Source: Psychrobacter jeotgali
GTDB lineage: Bacteria > Pseudomonadota > Gammaproteobacteria > Pseudomonadales > Moraxellaceae
Direction: 5' to 3'
NCBI RefSeq assembly: GCF_904846315.1
Contig: NZ_CAJHAF010000001.1
Location: 2,170,001 to 2,234,000 of the forward strand
Length of the DNA stretch: 64,000 nt
The translations under genes were made by a program, and so were the position numbers. The number at the start of each line of letters is the position of its first letter. Positions within the stretch are counted from its first letter, which is position 1. The notes under the pieces are model-generated. The model did no database searches, was not told the origin of the DNA, and saw only the letters and a list, made by a program, of their open reading frames with translations. This document shows, piece after piece, positions 47,836 through 56,577 of the stretch.

Positions 47836-48462
47836 TCAAATTACGTAGTTTAAAATCACTAAATAATGACAAATAGCACCCGCCAGCACGAATAAATGCC
47901 AGATCACATGGTTATAAGGTATTTTTTCTATCGCATAAAAGATGATACCAATAGTATAAAAAAGACCGCCGGCTACTAAATAGATCATTCCGCCGAGTGG
48001 CATTACTGCTTTTAGTGTTGCAAAGTCAAAGACGATAATCCAGCCCATTACTAAGTACAATAAAGTTGAAAATACCTCAAACCTTCCGGTAAAAAATAGC
48101 TTCATGACGATACCTAAGGCGGCAATCGACCAAACCACAATCAGAAGCGAGGCTCCTTTACTCTCTAACAAGCTGATCACCAGAACGGGGGTGTATGTGC
48201 CCGCTATCAATAGATAGATACTGATATGATCTAAAATTCTAAACGCAGACTTTAAACGGTAACTCCTTACCCCATGATAGATTGCAGAGACGGCAAATAA
48301 TGCGATAAACGATAAGCCATAAATAAAAATTCCAATTTGGCTATATTGAGTTTTATAAGTATTTTTAAATAATAGTAAGATCAAACCTAAGACCCCTAAC
48401 ACTGCTCCTATGGCATGAGTTAGGGCATTAAGCCGCTCTTCTGATAAAGTTTGTGTATACAT
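47836..48462 (-). CDS. Hemolysin III family membrane protein (PAQR/YqfA)
   Basis: 208 residues, seven membrane segments. Family motifs: ERLNALTHAIGAVLGVLG near the N-terminus, VSAIYHGVRS, LDHISIYLLIAGTYTPV and the C-terminal HVIWHLFVLAGAICHY. The three His/Ser/Asp metal positions are kept. Function in bacteria is linked to membrane fluidity; the hemolysin name is historical. Confidence 0.9.
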   Translation of the reverse strand: MYTQTLSEERLNALTHAIGAVLGVLGLILLLFKNTYKTQYSQIGIFIYGLSFIALFAVSAIYHGVRSYRLKSAFRILDHISIYLLIAGTYTPVLVISLLESKGASLLIVVWSIAALGIVMKLFFTGRFEVFSTLLYLVMGWIIVFDFATLKAVMPLGGMIYLVAGGLFYTIGIIFYAIEKIPYNHVIWHLFVLAGAICHYLVILNYVI

Positions 48463-48588
48463 AGCTCACTTAGACCATTATTAGCTGCCCAGAAAACCAA
48501 ATCTTAACGCAGTTTTCAGCTTGTCTACACCCCTTTATTGTAAGTTTAATGATAGTCAGTCATTAAACGTAGTCTATAGCTCATGACT

Positions 48589-49314
48589 TCATACCCCGCC
48601 CGCCCCTTTACTTGAGGCTTCGCTATTCTCCACTAATATAGCCGCCGCTGTTTTCTTCAGCATTTCCCACTGCTCATCATCGACATAGATACCTTCTTTC
48701 CAGGCCCTCTGATGGGTAGCATACAGCTCATCGGTCGATATTTTGTGATCAAAATGCTGAATGTCTTGCTCAATATCGAAATTAGAAGTGGCAAGCTCAA
48801 TGACCATATCATTGGTATTATAGTTGGCTTGTTCTTTATTAAAGAAATAAATATCGGGATAAACAAAACCTTGATTTAAGGTAAATAAAGTATGCTTGGG
48901 CGCTGTACCATTATCCCATTTGGCCAGACAAGCAATGCCTTTTGCAGCCAGATTGACCAGCTCACTATAAGCCAGCCAGCGATTATGACAGTTTTGCAAG
49001 TAGATCTTAAGATGATCCCGATCACCCATGGCCTCAAGCGCATAATCTATGACGGCGGGCAAATGACAAACTAAGCTGCTGCCTTGCAAGTCTAAATGGA
49101 TTAAACCTTCTTCTTCATAGACGATATCGATGGGTGTATCGCGCTCATACAAAATATAAGGACTGGCATTATTAAAATGGCGCACGCCGTCCAGTCCTGC
49201 CATTTGCAGCTCGGCAACCATGGTCGCTACTAAATCGGCCTCACCGACTTCACGGTGCATACCTAAGAAGGCTTTATACACAGTCGTGACAATCTCATTG
49301 CGTGATACGATCAT
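48589..49314 (-). CDS. Uncharacterised protein, DUF3726-like
   Basis: 241 residues, soluble. The N-terminus SRNEIVTTVYKAFLGMHREVGEADLVATMVAELQMAGLDG fits the E-x(4)-KA-x-G ... A-x-x-G-LDG pattern of DUF3726. Function unknown. Its ATG overlaps the stop of the preceding 587-residue gene by four bases, so it is the last gene of the BCCT transporter operon. Confidence 0.62.
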   Translation of the reverse strand: MIVSRNEIVTTVYKAFLGMHREVGEADLVATMVAELQMAGLDGVRHFNNASPYILYERDTPIDIVYEEEGLIHLDLQGSSLVCHLPAVIDYALEAMGDRDHLKIYLQNCHNRWLAYSELVNLAAKGIACLAKWDNGTAPKHTLFTLNQGFVYPDIYFFNKEQANYNTNDMVIELATSNFDIEQDIQHFDHKISTDELYATHQRAWKEGIYVDDEQWEMLKKTAAAILVENSEASSKGAGGV

Positions 49315-51071
49315 AAATCCTCCTTTATCTGTGCTGACGTGTGAGACGGTTTTGAAGTGCTAGACGATGCGGCTGGTAATTTATCTAGGGTGGGTAACAG
49401 CGGAAACAACCATTCATCGCTGTGTATCTCATCAAATAAAGGCGCACCTTGAAACAGCGTCACCCTTACCCAGCGATCTGATCTGGGATCAAACTTGGTG
49501 GCACCAAACATCGATAATTTGCAGCGCAGCAGATGAATCGGTAGCGTGTCTTTTTGCAGCATGTTCATCTGAATATCGCCCATCTTTTTATGCCCCATCG
49601 TCCACGTACGACGAGCAATTGAGCGATATTTGGGCTGTTTTAAGATAAACTCTGACAGCAACTGATTGGGATCAGCTTGTTTTAATGCTAAATATAGATT
49701 GTTGGCTTGGCGTGCTATGTCTAAAAATAGCTCACGATCATCACCCGGCTCTTGGCCGCGCACACCCATCCGTGGCTCTTCTTTATCAATAGAGCGATAC
49801 CAAAACCAGTATTTGTTTTCAGGGTTAGTAAAGTCAATATTGATCGCCCATTGATAGCGTCTCTCTAACACTTCAAGCAAGTCTTTGACGACTTTACCTT
49901 TAGGTAGTGACAAGGTTTCATCAGCGTTGACCTCTTCCTCAAAGCTATCGACCCGCTCAGGATATAACTCCATCAAGCAGGAGATAATCACTTCTTGCGC
50001 TTCATAACTCAGGTTGTGTTGGGCTTGCAGGAAGTTTTCCCAAGTTTGATAATCGTTGATTATTGTCGTCAAGTTACTCTGCAGGGAGGTCAGCTCTTTG
50101 ACTACAGTGGCGTTTAAGTGATCCTGCTGTTCATTAATGGTGACGATTTCAGTAAAATGTTGAATAGCTCGACTTAATAAATTTGAGAAATGCGCAACTT
50201 TTTTAGGTTCAATAACACAGTCCAAAGTCGCTTGCAGTGCCTGTTCACGGGTGGTGAGCCATTGATCGACGATACAGGGATGGTTGATCAAATACGGCGC
50301 CATACCCAGACCCGTTGCATTACCAATACCCAAATAGCGTTTAATCTCTGGATATAATTTGACTGCCTTGCTACCGCCTTTTTTCTCTGCCAAATAATCT
50401 ACCCAATCAAGGCTAAACTCACGCAGCAAATAAACCGCACACATCTGGGCGCGGAATGATTGATTGAAGTCTTGGCTATGATCAAGCGGTTTAAAGTCAT
50501 AAATACCAAACTTGCCATTACCATAAACCGCGGTGGTACGTAGAATATAACCGACTTGCGCCAAGATATCGAGATCAGGCTGCTGTCCATTGGCAAGCGC
50601 ACTTACGGTATGCTCAAACACTCGCATGCTTTTGTTAGCACGTGCCAGCACCATTACCATGTTGGAGTTGCGACCCGCCTCTTGCAGCGGTACATTGGCT
50701 TTTAGATTGTTAAATAACTCGTCACTAATTTCACCAAAAACGAGACCGAAAGTAACGTCCCATTTTTGTGCGATCACACGATCGTTACGCTCTTCATCGG
50801 CAAGCTCATTGCAAAACACCACCAAGTTATAAAGGTGCTCAGGGGTTTGCAAACGGTAAATCACTTGACCGTAGCCATTGTCATCCAAATCCCACAGATG
50901 GGTCGTGAGCGTCCATTGTTCTCTATCGATTTTACGCAATAAGGTACGCACAAAGCTAATGCGCGTCTGATGCATTGCGCCTAATCTTTGGGCATTCATC
51001 ACCATATCAGGGGTGCGTAGAGACTGTTTTACTGCGTCCATGCTTTTATTTTGTTTATGAACTAAACTCAT
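49311..51071 (-). CDS. Large uncharacterised protein of the BCCT operon
   Basis: 586 residues from ATG 51071, chosen because AAGGTGGTGG lies just upstream; an in-frame ATG at 51122 is weaker. The sequence is soluble, helical, with no domain I know. Distinct parts are DREQWTLTTHLWDLDDNGYGQVIYRLQTPEHLYNLVVF, ENKYWFWYRSIDKEEPRMGVRGQEPGDDRELFLDIARQAN and RTWTMGHKKMGDIQMN. Tightly coupled to the DUF3726-like gene and 80 bp after the BCCT gene, so it probably serves the same substrate. Confidence 0.75.
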   Translation of the reverse strand: MSLVHKQNKSMDAVKQSLRTPDMVMNAQRLGAMHQTRISFVRTLLRKIDREQWTLTTHLWDLDDNGYGQVIYRLQTPEHLYNLVVFCNELADEERNDRVIAQKWDVTFGLVFGEISDELFNNLKANVPLQEAGRNSNMVMVLARANKSMRVFEHTVSALANGQQPDLDILAQVGYILRTTAVYGNGKFGIYDFKPLDHSQDFNQSFRAQMCAVYLLREFSLDWVDYLAEKKGGSKAVKLYPEIKRYLGIGNATGLGMAPYLINHPCIVDQWLTTREQALQATLDCVIEPKKVAHFSNLLSRAIQHFTEIVTINEQQDHLNATVVKELTSLQSNLTTIINDYQTWENFLQAQHNLSYEAQEVIISCLMELYPERVDSFEEEVNADETLSLPKGKVVKDLLEVLERRYQWAINIDFTNPENKYWFWYRSIDKEEPRMGVRGQEPGDDRELFLDIARQANNLYLALKQADPNQLLSEFILKQPKYRSIARRTWTMGHKKMGDIQMNMLQKDTLPIHLLRCKLSMFGATKFDPRSDRWVRVTLFQGAPLFDEIHSDEWLFPLLPTLDKLPAASSSTSKPSHTSAQIKEDL

Positions 51072-51151
51072 AATACCACCACCTTGAACCATGTGTTGAG
51101 CCAATAATTTAGTAATAAACAAAGTATCGGCTACTGTTAATAAATCACTAT

Positions 51152-52843
51152 TTACTTACTGTCTTTAATAACTGTTTCTTTAACGAGCTGCTGCTCAGCT
51201 ATTCGACTATCAGTCTCCACTCGGTTGGGACGATACAAATCTTGATCACGCGCCATTTGTTGAGCGATTTGTGGTCCATTCCATAATGAAGGCAGCAGGA
51301 TAAAGGAAACCGGTACGGCGGTAATAACGATAAAGGATTGCAAAGCGCTTATACCGCCGGCTCCTAATGAGATCAGTACAATAGCCGTAATCCCCATCAT
51401 AACGCCCCAAAAGGTACGGATAATAGCGTTGGGCTCACGCTCGCCGCTAATCACTACACTAATGGTATAAGTCATAGAGTCGCCTGTGGTCACGATAAAG
51501 ACCATAGTCAAGATTAAAAATAATATCGAGATTATTAAAGGGAATGGCAGTTGCTGAGTAATAGCAAGTAGTGCACCAGGTAAATTGAATCCTTCAAAGG
51601 CGGTGCTAACACTGCCAGGATTAGCAATCTCAAACGCCAAGCCTGAACCCCCAACCACGGTGAACCAAAAGCAGGTCACAAGCGGTGCAACGATACAAAC
51701 CGTGGTAATTAATTCACGAATCGTGCGGCCACGGGAGATACGGGCAATAAATATCGCCATCATCGGGCCATAACCCAAGAACCAACCCCAAAAGAATACC
51801 GTCCAACCACCAAGCCAGCCTTCATCACCGCGGAAAGTCGCCATTGGGATGAAGTTTTGCACCATTGTGCCTACGCCTTGGATATAGCCATTGATGATAA
51901 AGTTGCTGGGACCTAATATTAAAATAAACAGCATTAGCGCAACCGCTAATATAACGTTAAATCGACTGAGCAACTGCATACCGCGGGCAAGACCACTAAT
52001 GGCTGAGATGGTATAAAGGATAATCGCAAATATAATAATAATCAGCTGAGTCACAAAGGTATCAGGAATACCAAATAGCTCATTTAGAGCATAGCTGGTC
52101 TGTAAGCCCAAAAAGCCAATAGGCCCAATGGTACCGGCTGCTACGGCGACGATACAGCAAGCATCAATAATAGCGCCCGTTTGACCCTTAAGTACGCGCT
52201 CGCCGAACATAGGATATAACAGAGTGCGCGGCTTGAGCGGCAAGCCTTTATCATAATGCAAATGCATAATTACAATAGCCGTCAAGCTACCAACAATCGA
52301 CCATGCCAAGAACCCCCAATGCATAAAGGACTGTGATAACGCATTAAAAGCCCGTTGTTGAATGTCAGCGCTCTCACCATAGACAGGCGGCGCTGACACG
52401 AAATGAGCAATAGGTTCAGCAGCGGCCCAAAACACTCCGCCACCAGCCAATAGCGTACAAAACAAGATTGCCATCCATTTAAAACTGTCCATTTCAGGCT
52501 TGGGTAAGTTACCCAAAATAACCCTTCCCGTACGACCTGCACCGACAGCCAATGCAATAACAAAAGTGGCTAACAGCAGTATTTGCCAAAAAGGCCCAAA
52601 GATATTGGCCGACCAGCTGAACGCTGTATTAACGATGCCTGCCAGCTGTTCTTCTGCGAAGACAGCCATTAGTACAAAGAGGATAATAAAGCCGCCACTG
52701 TACCAAAACGCTGGGTTTTTGAGCCCTAAGGTATCGGAGTCGCTAGCTGTAGAGTTTATGGGATGAATGACCTTTTCCGCTGCGACATTATTAGCGGTTG
52801 AGCGTCCTTGCTCATCTCGGTTAAATCCTTTTAAATCAGTCAT
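51152..52843 (-). CDS. BCCT-family (betaine/carnitine/choline) transporter
   Basis: 563 residues, twelve membrane segments. The BCCT signature region is WTVFFWGWFLGYGPMMAIFIARISRGRT (about residue 350). Compared with the BetP motif, two Trp of the aromatic box are Phe and Tyr and the S-P-F-V-G stretch is G-P-M-M-A. The C-terminus is a short charged tail. It probably imports a quaternary or related zwitterionic compound that the neighbouring enzymes break down. Confidence 0.9.
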   Translation of the reverse strand: MTDLKGFNRDEQGRSTANNVAAEKVIHPINSTASDSDTLGLKNPAFWYSGGFIILFVLMAVFAEEQLAGIVNTAFSWSANIFGPFWQILLLATFVIALAVGAGRTGRVILGNLPKPEMDSFKWMAILFCTLLAGGGVFWAAAEPIAHFVSAPPVYGESADIQQRAFNALSQSFMHWGFLAWSIVGSLTAIVIMHLHYDKGLPLKPRTLLYPMFGERVLKGQTGAIIDACCIVAVAAGTIGPIGFLGLQTSYALNELFGIPDTFVTQLIIIIFAIILYTISAISGLARGMQLLSRFNVILAVALMLFILILGPSNFIINGYIQGVGTMVQNFIPMATFRGDEGWLGGWTVFFWGWFLGYGPMMAIFIARISRGRTIRELITTVCIVAPLVTCFWFTVVGGSGLAFEIANPGSVSTAFEGFNLPGALLAITQQLPFPLIISILFLILTMVFIVTTGDSMTYTISVVISGEREPNAIIRTFWGVMMGITAIVLISLGAGGISALQSFIVITAVPVSFILLPSLWNGPQIAQQMARDQDLYRPNRVETDSRIAEQQLVKETVIKDSK

Positions 52844-53045
52844 GGTGTAATTCCATATGTGATTAAATCATTTAAATAAGGAGGGTATCCAAACAGTCTC
52901 CCTATTTCATATCACTCGAATTTATTTATCTAAAACTTTGCCTCTGAAAGGGGCTAAATGCTATAAAACATTAAATGTCTTATAGCGGTTTTGAATAATA
53001 ACTTGCAAACATCGTCCTTTAACTTCAAGCCTTTAAAACGAGCTT

Positions 53046-54035
53046 TTAAGCCAAAGGTTTTAAACCACTCTCTAAAAAGTCAAACCAGTTTTGCCCGATA
53101 ACCTTGCCAGCGTCAGCTTCATTGAAGCCATGTTTAAGCAAGCCGTTATAGATGTTTTCCATACCGTCTTTGCCGGCAAACCACGGCAAAGTATCCGGCC
53201 AGCCTGAGTTATTGGCACTGCCTTCGCCATAATCCATCGCTTTTGACCAGCGTCCATTACGCATCCATTCGAGCACCGATTTGGGCTGATTGAGGCACAA
53301 GTCGCTACCAATGGCTAAATGCTCAACGCCGTACTTGTCAGCGCAGTTGGCAATCATGGTGCAAAAGTCATCAAGCGTACAGTCGCTACCATTGGGCAAA
53401 TGAAACGGGTATAAGCTAAAACCCAATAGCCCGCCCGCTTTAGTTAAAGCGCTGATAACGGTGTCCGATTTATTACGCAGCGCATCATGAGCGGTAGTTG
53501 GATTAGCATGGCTAATACAGATGGGACGCGTAGATATCTCTATCGCCTCCAGCGTTGATTGCTCGGCGCTGTGTGACATATCGACAATCATGCCGACCCG
53601 GTTCATCTCCGCTATCGCTTGCTGACCGAAACGGGTGACGCCGCTATCGTTTGACTCATAACAGCCGGTCGCCAGCAAGCTTTGGTTGTTATAAGTCAGC
53701 TGCATAATCAGCAAGCCTAAACGGCGCATCACGCTAATCAAGCCAATCTCATCATCGATGGGCGAGCAGTTTTGCGCGCCGAAGAAGATACCGACTTTGC
53801 CCTGCTCTTTGGCGCTTTTGATATCGGTAGCAGAATAAACCGGCAAAATTAAATCACTATTTTGCTCAAAACGGGCGTGCCATTCGGCGAAGCGGGTCAT
53901 GGTCTGACGCGCATCTTCGTGATAGACCAAAGTAGCGTGTACCGCATTGATACCACTATTTTGGAGCATCTTAAAATAGTCTCTATCCCAGTTGCTATAT
54001 TGCAAGCCGTCAATGACGATATGGTCTTGGTACAT
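53046..54035 (-). CDS. Membrane dipeptidase-like hydrolase (peptidase M19 family)
   Basis: 329 residues. The usual M19 metal motif HxD is replaced (VIDGLQYSNWDRDYF), while GIFFGAQNCSPI, MIVDMSHSAEQSTLEAIE, CISHANPTTAHDALRNKSD and IGSDLCLNQP follow the family fold. ATG 54035 is chosen because AAGGA lies six bases upstream; longer starts read through a palindromic repeat. It is likely a hydrolase acting on the cluster's substrate rather than a true dipeptidase. Confidence 0.82.
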   Translation of the reverse strand: MYQDHIVIDGLQYSNWDRDYFKMLQNSGINAVHATLVYHEDARQTMTRFAEWHARFEQNSDLILPVYSATDIKSAKEQGKVGIFFGAQNCSPIDDEIGLISVMRRLGLLIMQLTYNNQSLLATGCYESNDSGVTRFGQQAIAEMNRVGMIVDMSHSAEQSTLEAIEISTRPICISHANPTTAHDALRNKSDTVISALTKAGGLLGFSLYPFHLPNGSDCTLDDFCTMIANCADKYGVEHLAIGSDLCLNQPKSVLEWMRNGRWSKAMDYGEGSANNSGWPDTLPWFAGKDGMENIYNGLLKHGFNEADAGKVIGQNWFDFLESGLKPLA

Positions 54036-54076
54036 ATCCATTCCTTGTTGTGCTTTCTTAATTTTTATGAGCAAAG

Positions 54077-54146
54077 GCGTAGGGTGCGCCTCGCGCACCA
54101 ATTTGAAGAGATAAGTTTTTTTCGGTGCGCGAGGCGCACCCTACGC
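54077..54146. repeat. Perfect 23-bp inverted repeat (REP/MITE-like hairpin)
   Basis: Arms GCGTAGGGTGCGCC + TCGCGCACC (54077-54099) and their exact complement (54124-54146), 24-nt AT-rich loop. It lies between the aldehyde dehydrogenase and the dipeptidase-like gene. GTAGGGTGCGC-type palindromes recur in many proteobacterial genomes, so it is probably a repeated intergenic element. Confidence 0.9.
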
Positions 54147-54173
54147 AAAATACGCCGACTACCCTTTATCCTA

Positions 54174-55637
54174 TTAATACGCTTTTTGATAAGCGGTCTT
54201 AACAATGGTATAAAACTCTTTGGCATATTGACCTTGCTCGCGCGGGCCAAAGCTCGACTCTTTACGGCCGCCGAACGGTACGTGATAATCGGTACCTGCC
54301 GTTGCTAGATTGACCATCACGCAGCCGGCTTGTACTTGCTCTTTAAACATCGCACTATTACGCAAGCTTTTGGTGATGATGCCGCCCGTTAGACCGAAGC
54401 GCGTATCGTTGGTCAGGGCAATCGCTTCTTCTAAATCCTTAGCACGCATGACACAAGCCAGCGGGGCAAACACTTCTTCTTGGTTGATATCCCAGCTGTT
54501 ATCGGTCTCGGTAAACAAGGTTGGCGCCATATAATAGCCATCGTACTGCATCTGTAGGCGCTCGCCACCAAAGGCTAAGTTGGCACCAGATTGTTTGGCT
54601 TTTTCGATCCAATCTAGGTTTGAGGCCAGCTGCTTGTCATCTACCACCGGTCCCATAAAGATACCGTCATCAAGTGCATGACCAACTTTTAGGGTTTTCA
54701 TACGCTCAACCATAGCCTCGACAAAAGCGTCGTGGACACTGTCCATTACAATGAGACGTGAAGAAGCGGTACATTTCTGCCCTGAACCACCGAACGCACC
54801 AGCGATGGCCGCATCAATAGCGACTTGCATATCGGCATCATCAGCGATGACCAAAGCGTTTTTGCTGCCCATCTCCAGCTGGCAACGGACGAAGTTTGGC
54901 GCGGTAGCGGCAGCAACCTTACGACCGGTCGGTACTGACCCTGTAAAACTGACCGCATCGATATCTTTTGAATGAATGAGCGCATCACCTACCGATGAGC
55001 CGCCGCCTAATAGCAAATTAAACGTACCTTCTGGCATGCCTTGACGATGGATAATTTCCGCTAAAGCGACTGCACTGGCTGGCGTTAAGTTCGCCGGCTT
55101 CCAGATAACGCTATTGCCAAACGCGAGTGCTGGCGCAATTTTCCAAACCGCCGTTGCCGTTGGGAAGTTCCAAGGCGAGATAATCGCAACGACGCCAACC
55201 GCTTCACGGGTGACTTCAACTTTCACGCCCGGACGGACGGAGTCGGCCAAATCGCCCATTTGGCGCAAGACTTCGGCAGCATAATAATGAAAGAATTGAC
55301 CGGCGCGATAAATCTCACCGCGACCCTCTAGAAACGGCTTACCTTCTTCACGTGAAAGTAGCGTACCCAGCTCATCACAGCGCGCAATCAGCTCATCACC
55401 AATTGCTTGCAGGATAGATTGCTTTTTCTCAAGCGGTGTGGCTTCCCACTTAGGCTGAGCTTGGCGCGCGGCCGCAATGGCGTCTTTGACTTGGTCCGTA
55501 CTTGCTTGCGCAAACTCGCCTAAGTTTTCGCTGGTATCTGAGGGGTTAATGTTATCGACGGTATCGCTGCCCGCTTGCCATTCGCCATTGATATAAAGGG
55601 CTTGGGTTGGGTCTTGTTTGAGGGTTTGAGTTGACAT
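54174..55637 (-). CDS. NAD(P)-dependent aldehyde dehydrogenase
   Basis: 487 residues. Catalytic Cys in SGQKCTASSRLIV, general-base Glu in QLEMGSKNA, coenzyme loop FTGSVPTGRKVA and ISPWNFPTATAVWKIAPALAFGNSV. Its nearest relatives by eye are 2-oxoglutarate-semialdehyde-type dehydrogenases. It would oxidise the aldehyde released by an amine- or hydroxy-acid-oxidising step. AAGGATTTTCT precedes the ATG. Confidence 0.92.
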   Translation of the reverse strand: MSTQTLKQDPTQALYINGEWQAGSDTVDNINPSDTSENLGEFAQASTDQVKDAIAAARQAQPKWEATPLEKKQSILQAIGDELIARCDELGTLLSREEGKPFLEGRGEIYRAGQFFHYYAAEVLRQMGDLADSVRPGVKVEVTREAVGVVAIISPWNFPTATAVWKIAPALAFGNSVIWKPANLTPASAVALAEIIHRQGMPEGTFNLLLGGGSSVGDALIHSKDIDAVSFTGSVPTGRKVAAATAPNFVRCQLEMGSKNALVIADDADMQVAIDAAIAGAFGGSGQKCTASSRLIVMDSVHDAFVEAMVERMKTLKVGHALDDGIFMGPVVDDKQLASNLDWIEKAKQSGANLAFGGERLQMQYDGYYMAPTLFTETDNSWDINQEEVFAPLACVMRAKDLEEAIALTNDTRFGLTGGIITKSLRNSAMFKEQVQAGCVMVNLATAGTDYHVPFGGRKESSFGPREQGQYAKEFYTIVKTAYQKAY

Positions 55638-55738
55638 AGAAAATCCTTAATGAAACGGTTTTTAAATAAATTGAATAGAATTTTTGGTTAAAAAATTAAA
55701 ATAGAGTCAGTTAAAAGTAAAACTGTTATATGGGTTTA

Positions 55739-55814
55739 ATAGCGCTACTGGTATAAATTTTACTTGCGTGCTGCGTTCCCAGAGGCTGCGCAAAATTCAT
55801 CCCAGTAGCGCTAT
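55739..55814. repeat. 76-bp palindromic element between ridA and the aldehyde dehydrogenase
   Basis: Perfect 13-bp arms ATAGCGCTACTGG (55739-55751) and CCAGTAGCGCTAT (55802-55814). Inside, AATTTTACTTGCG and CGCAAAATT pair with a small bulge, so the whole 76 bp can fold. It resembles a small MITE or REP-like repeat. No coding content. Confidence 0.8.
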
Positions 55815-55881
55815 GTTCTTTTTAAAGTGCATCTACTATATAAAATACGATTATATTTATAGTTGGAAAGGTATAAAGAGA

Positions 55882-56271
55882 TTACGGCACGGCCGCATAA
55901 ACCACCAACTCAACCAGCATCTCCTCACGTGCAAGTCCTGCTATCACTAGCGCCGCACGATTGGGATACGGGGCTTCAAAGTATTCGGCATAGACTTGAT
56001 TGACGGTTTTTAAATACTCACGGTCAGTCACGTAGATAAGCACTTGCAGTACGGCATCCATGCCAACGCCTGCACTCTCTAAAGTGTGCTTTAAATTCTC
56101 TAGCGTTTGCCGAGTTTGCGCTTCGATACCGCCTGCGACTACCTCTCCTTTATCATCGATAGGAATTTGCGCAGTATAAAGGGTGCCGTTATTGGTGACT
56201 GCCCACTCAAGGGGCGATTTTGAGGCATAAAGAGAGGTTTTTACTGCTTGTTTAGTTGAGTGAGTCGTCAT
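55882..56271 (-). CDS. RidA family protein
   Basis: 129 residues from ATG 56271, preceded by AAGGAAGATAGAGTA. Features: TLYTAQIPIDDKG, GIEAQTRQTLENLKHTLESAG and PNRAALVIAGLAREEMLVELVVYA, where the Arg of PNR is the imine-binding residue of active RidA. It would hydrolyse reactive enamines/imines made by a flavin amine-oxidising enzyme, which suits the FAD oxidoreductase of this cluster. Confidence 0.9.
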   Translation of the reverse strand: MTTHSTKQAVKTSLYASKSPLEWAVTNNGTLYTAQIPIDDKGEVVAGGIEAQTRQTLENLKHTLESAGVGMDAVLQVLIYVTDREYLKTVNQVYAEYFEAPYPNRAALVIAGLAREEMLVELVVYAAVP

Positions 56272-56321
56272 TACTCTATCTTCCTTGAATATCATAAATA
56301 TAAATCATCATTTGATAGTTC

Positions 56322-56347
56322 TGATTAATAGTTTTGATTAATAGTTC
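56322..56347. promoter_or_regulatory. Tandem 13-bp repeats in the lysR-ridA divergent promoter
   Basis: TGATTAATAGTT(T/C) occurs twice head to tail (56322-56334, 56335-56347), with a partial copy TTGATAGTTC just before (about 56312). Located in the 306-bp region between ridA and the LysR gene; candidate regulator sites. The rest of the gap is AT-rich with no gene. Confidence 0.5.
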
Positions 56348-56577
56348 TATAGTTAGCATTTATGCTACTCGTTTAGCTGCGACAAATCTAACTAATTAAA
56401 TATTAATAATGATAGGTTTTATTTATCATGTAGGATAATCTATAGCTAAAAGCACCTTACTTCTAGTTATATAAAATTATTGGTGTAGGCTGAGTTAAAT
56501 ACCTGGCCTACAATAGTTCATGATAAGTTTAGAGTCAGGCTAAGAATATAAATCAGCATATCGGAACGATAATCCAT

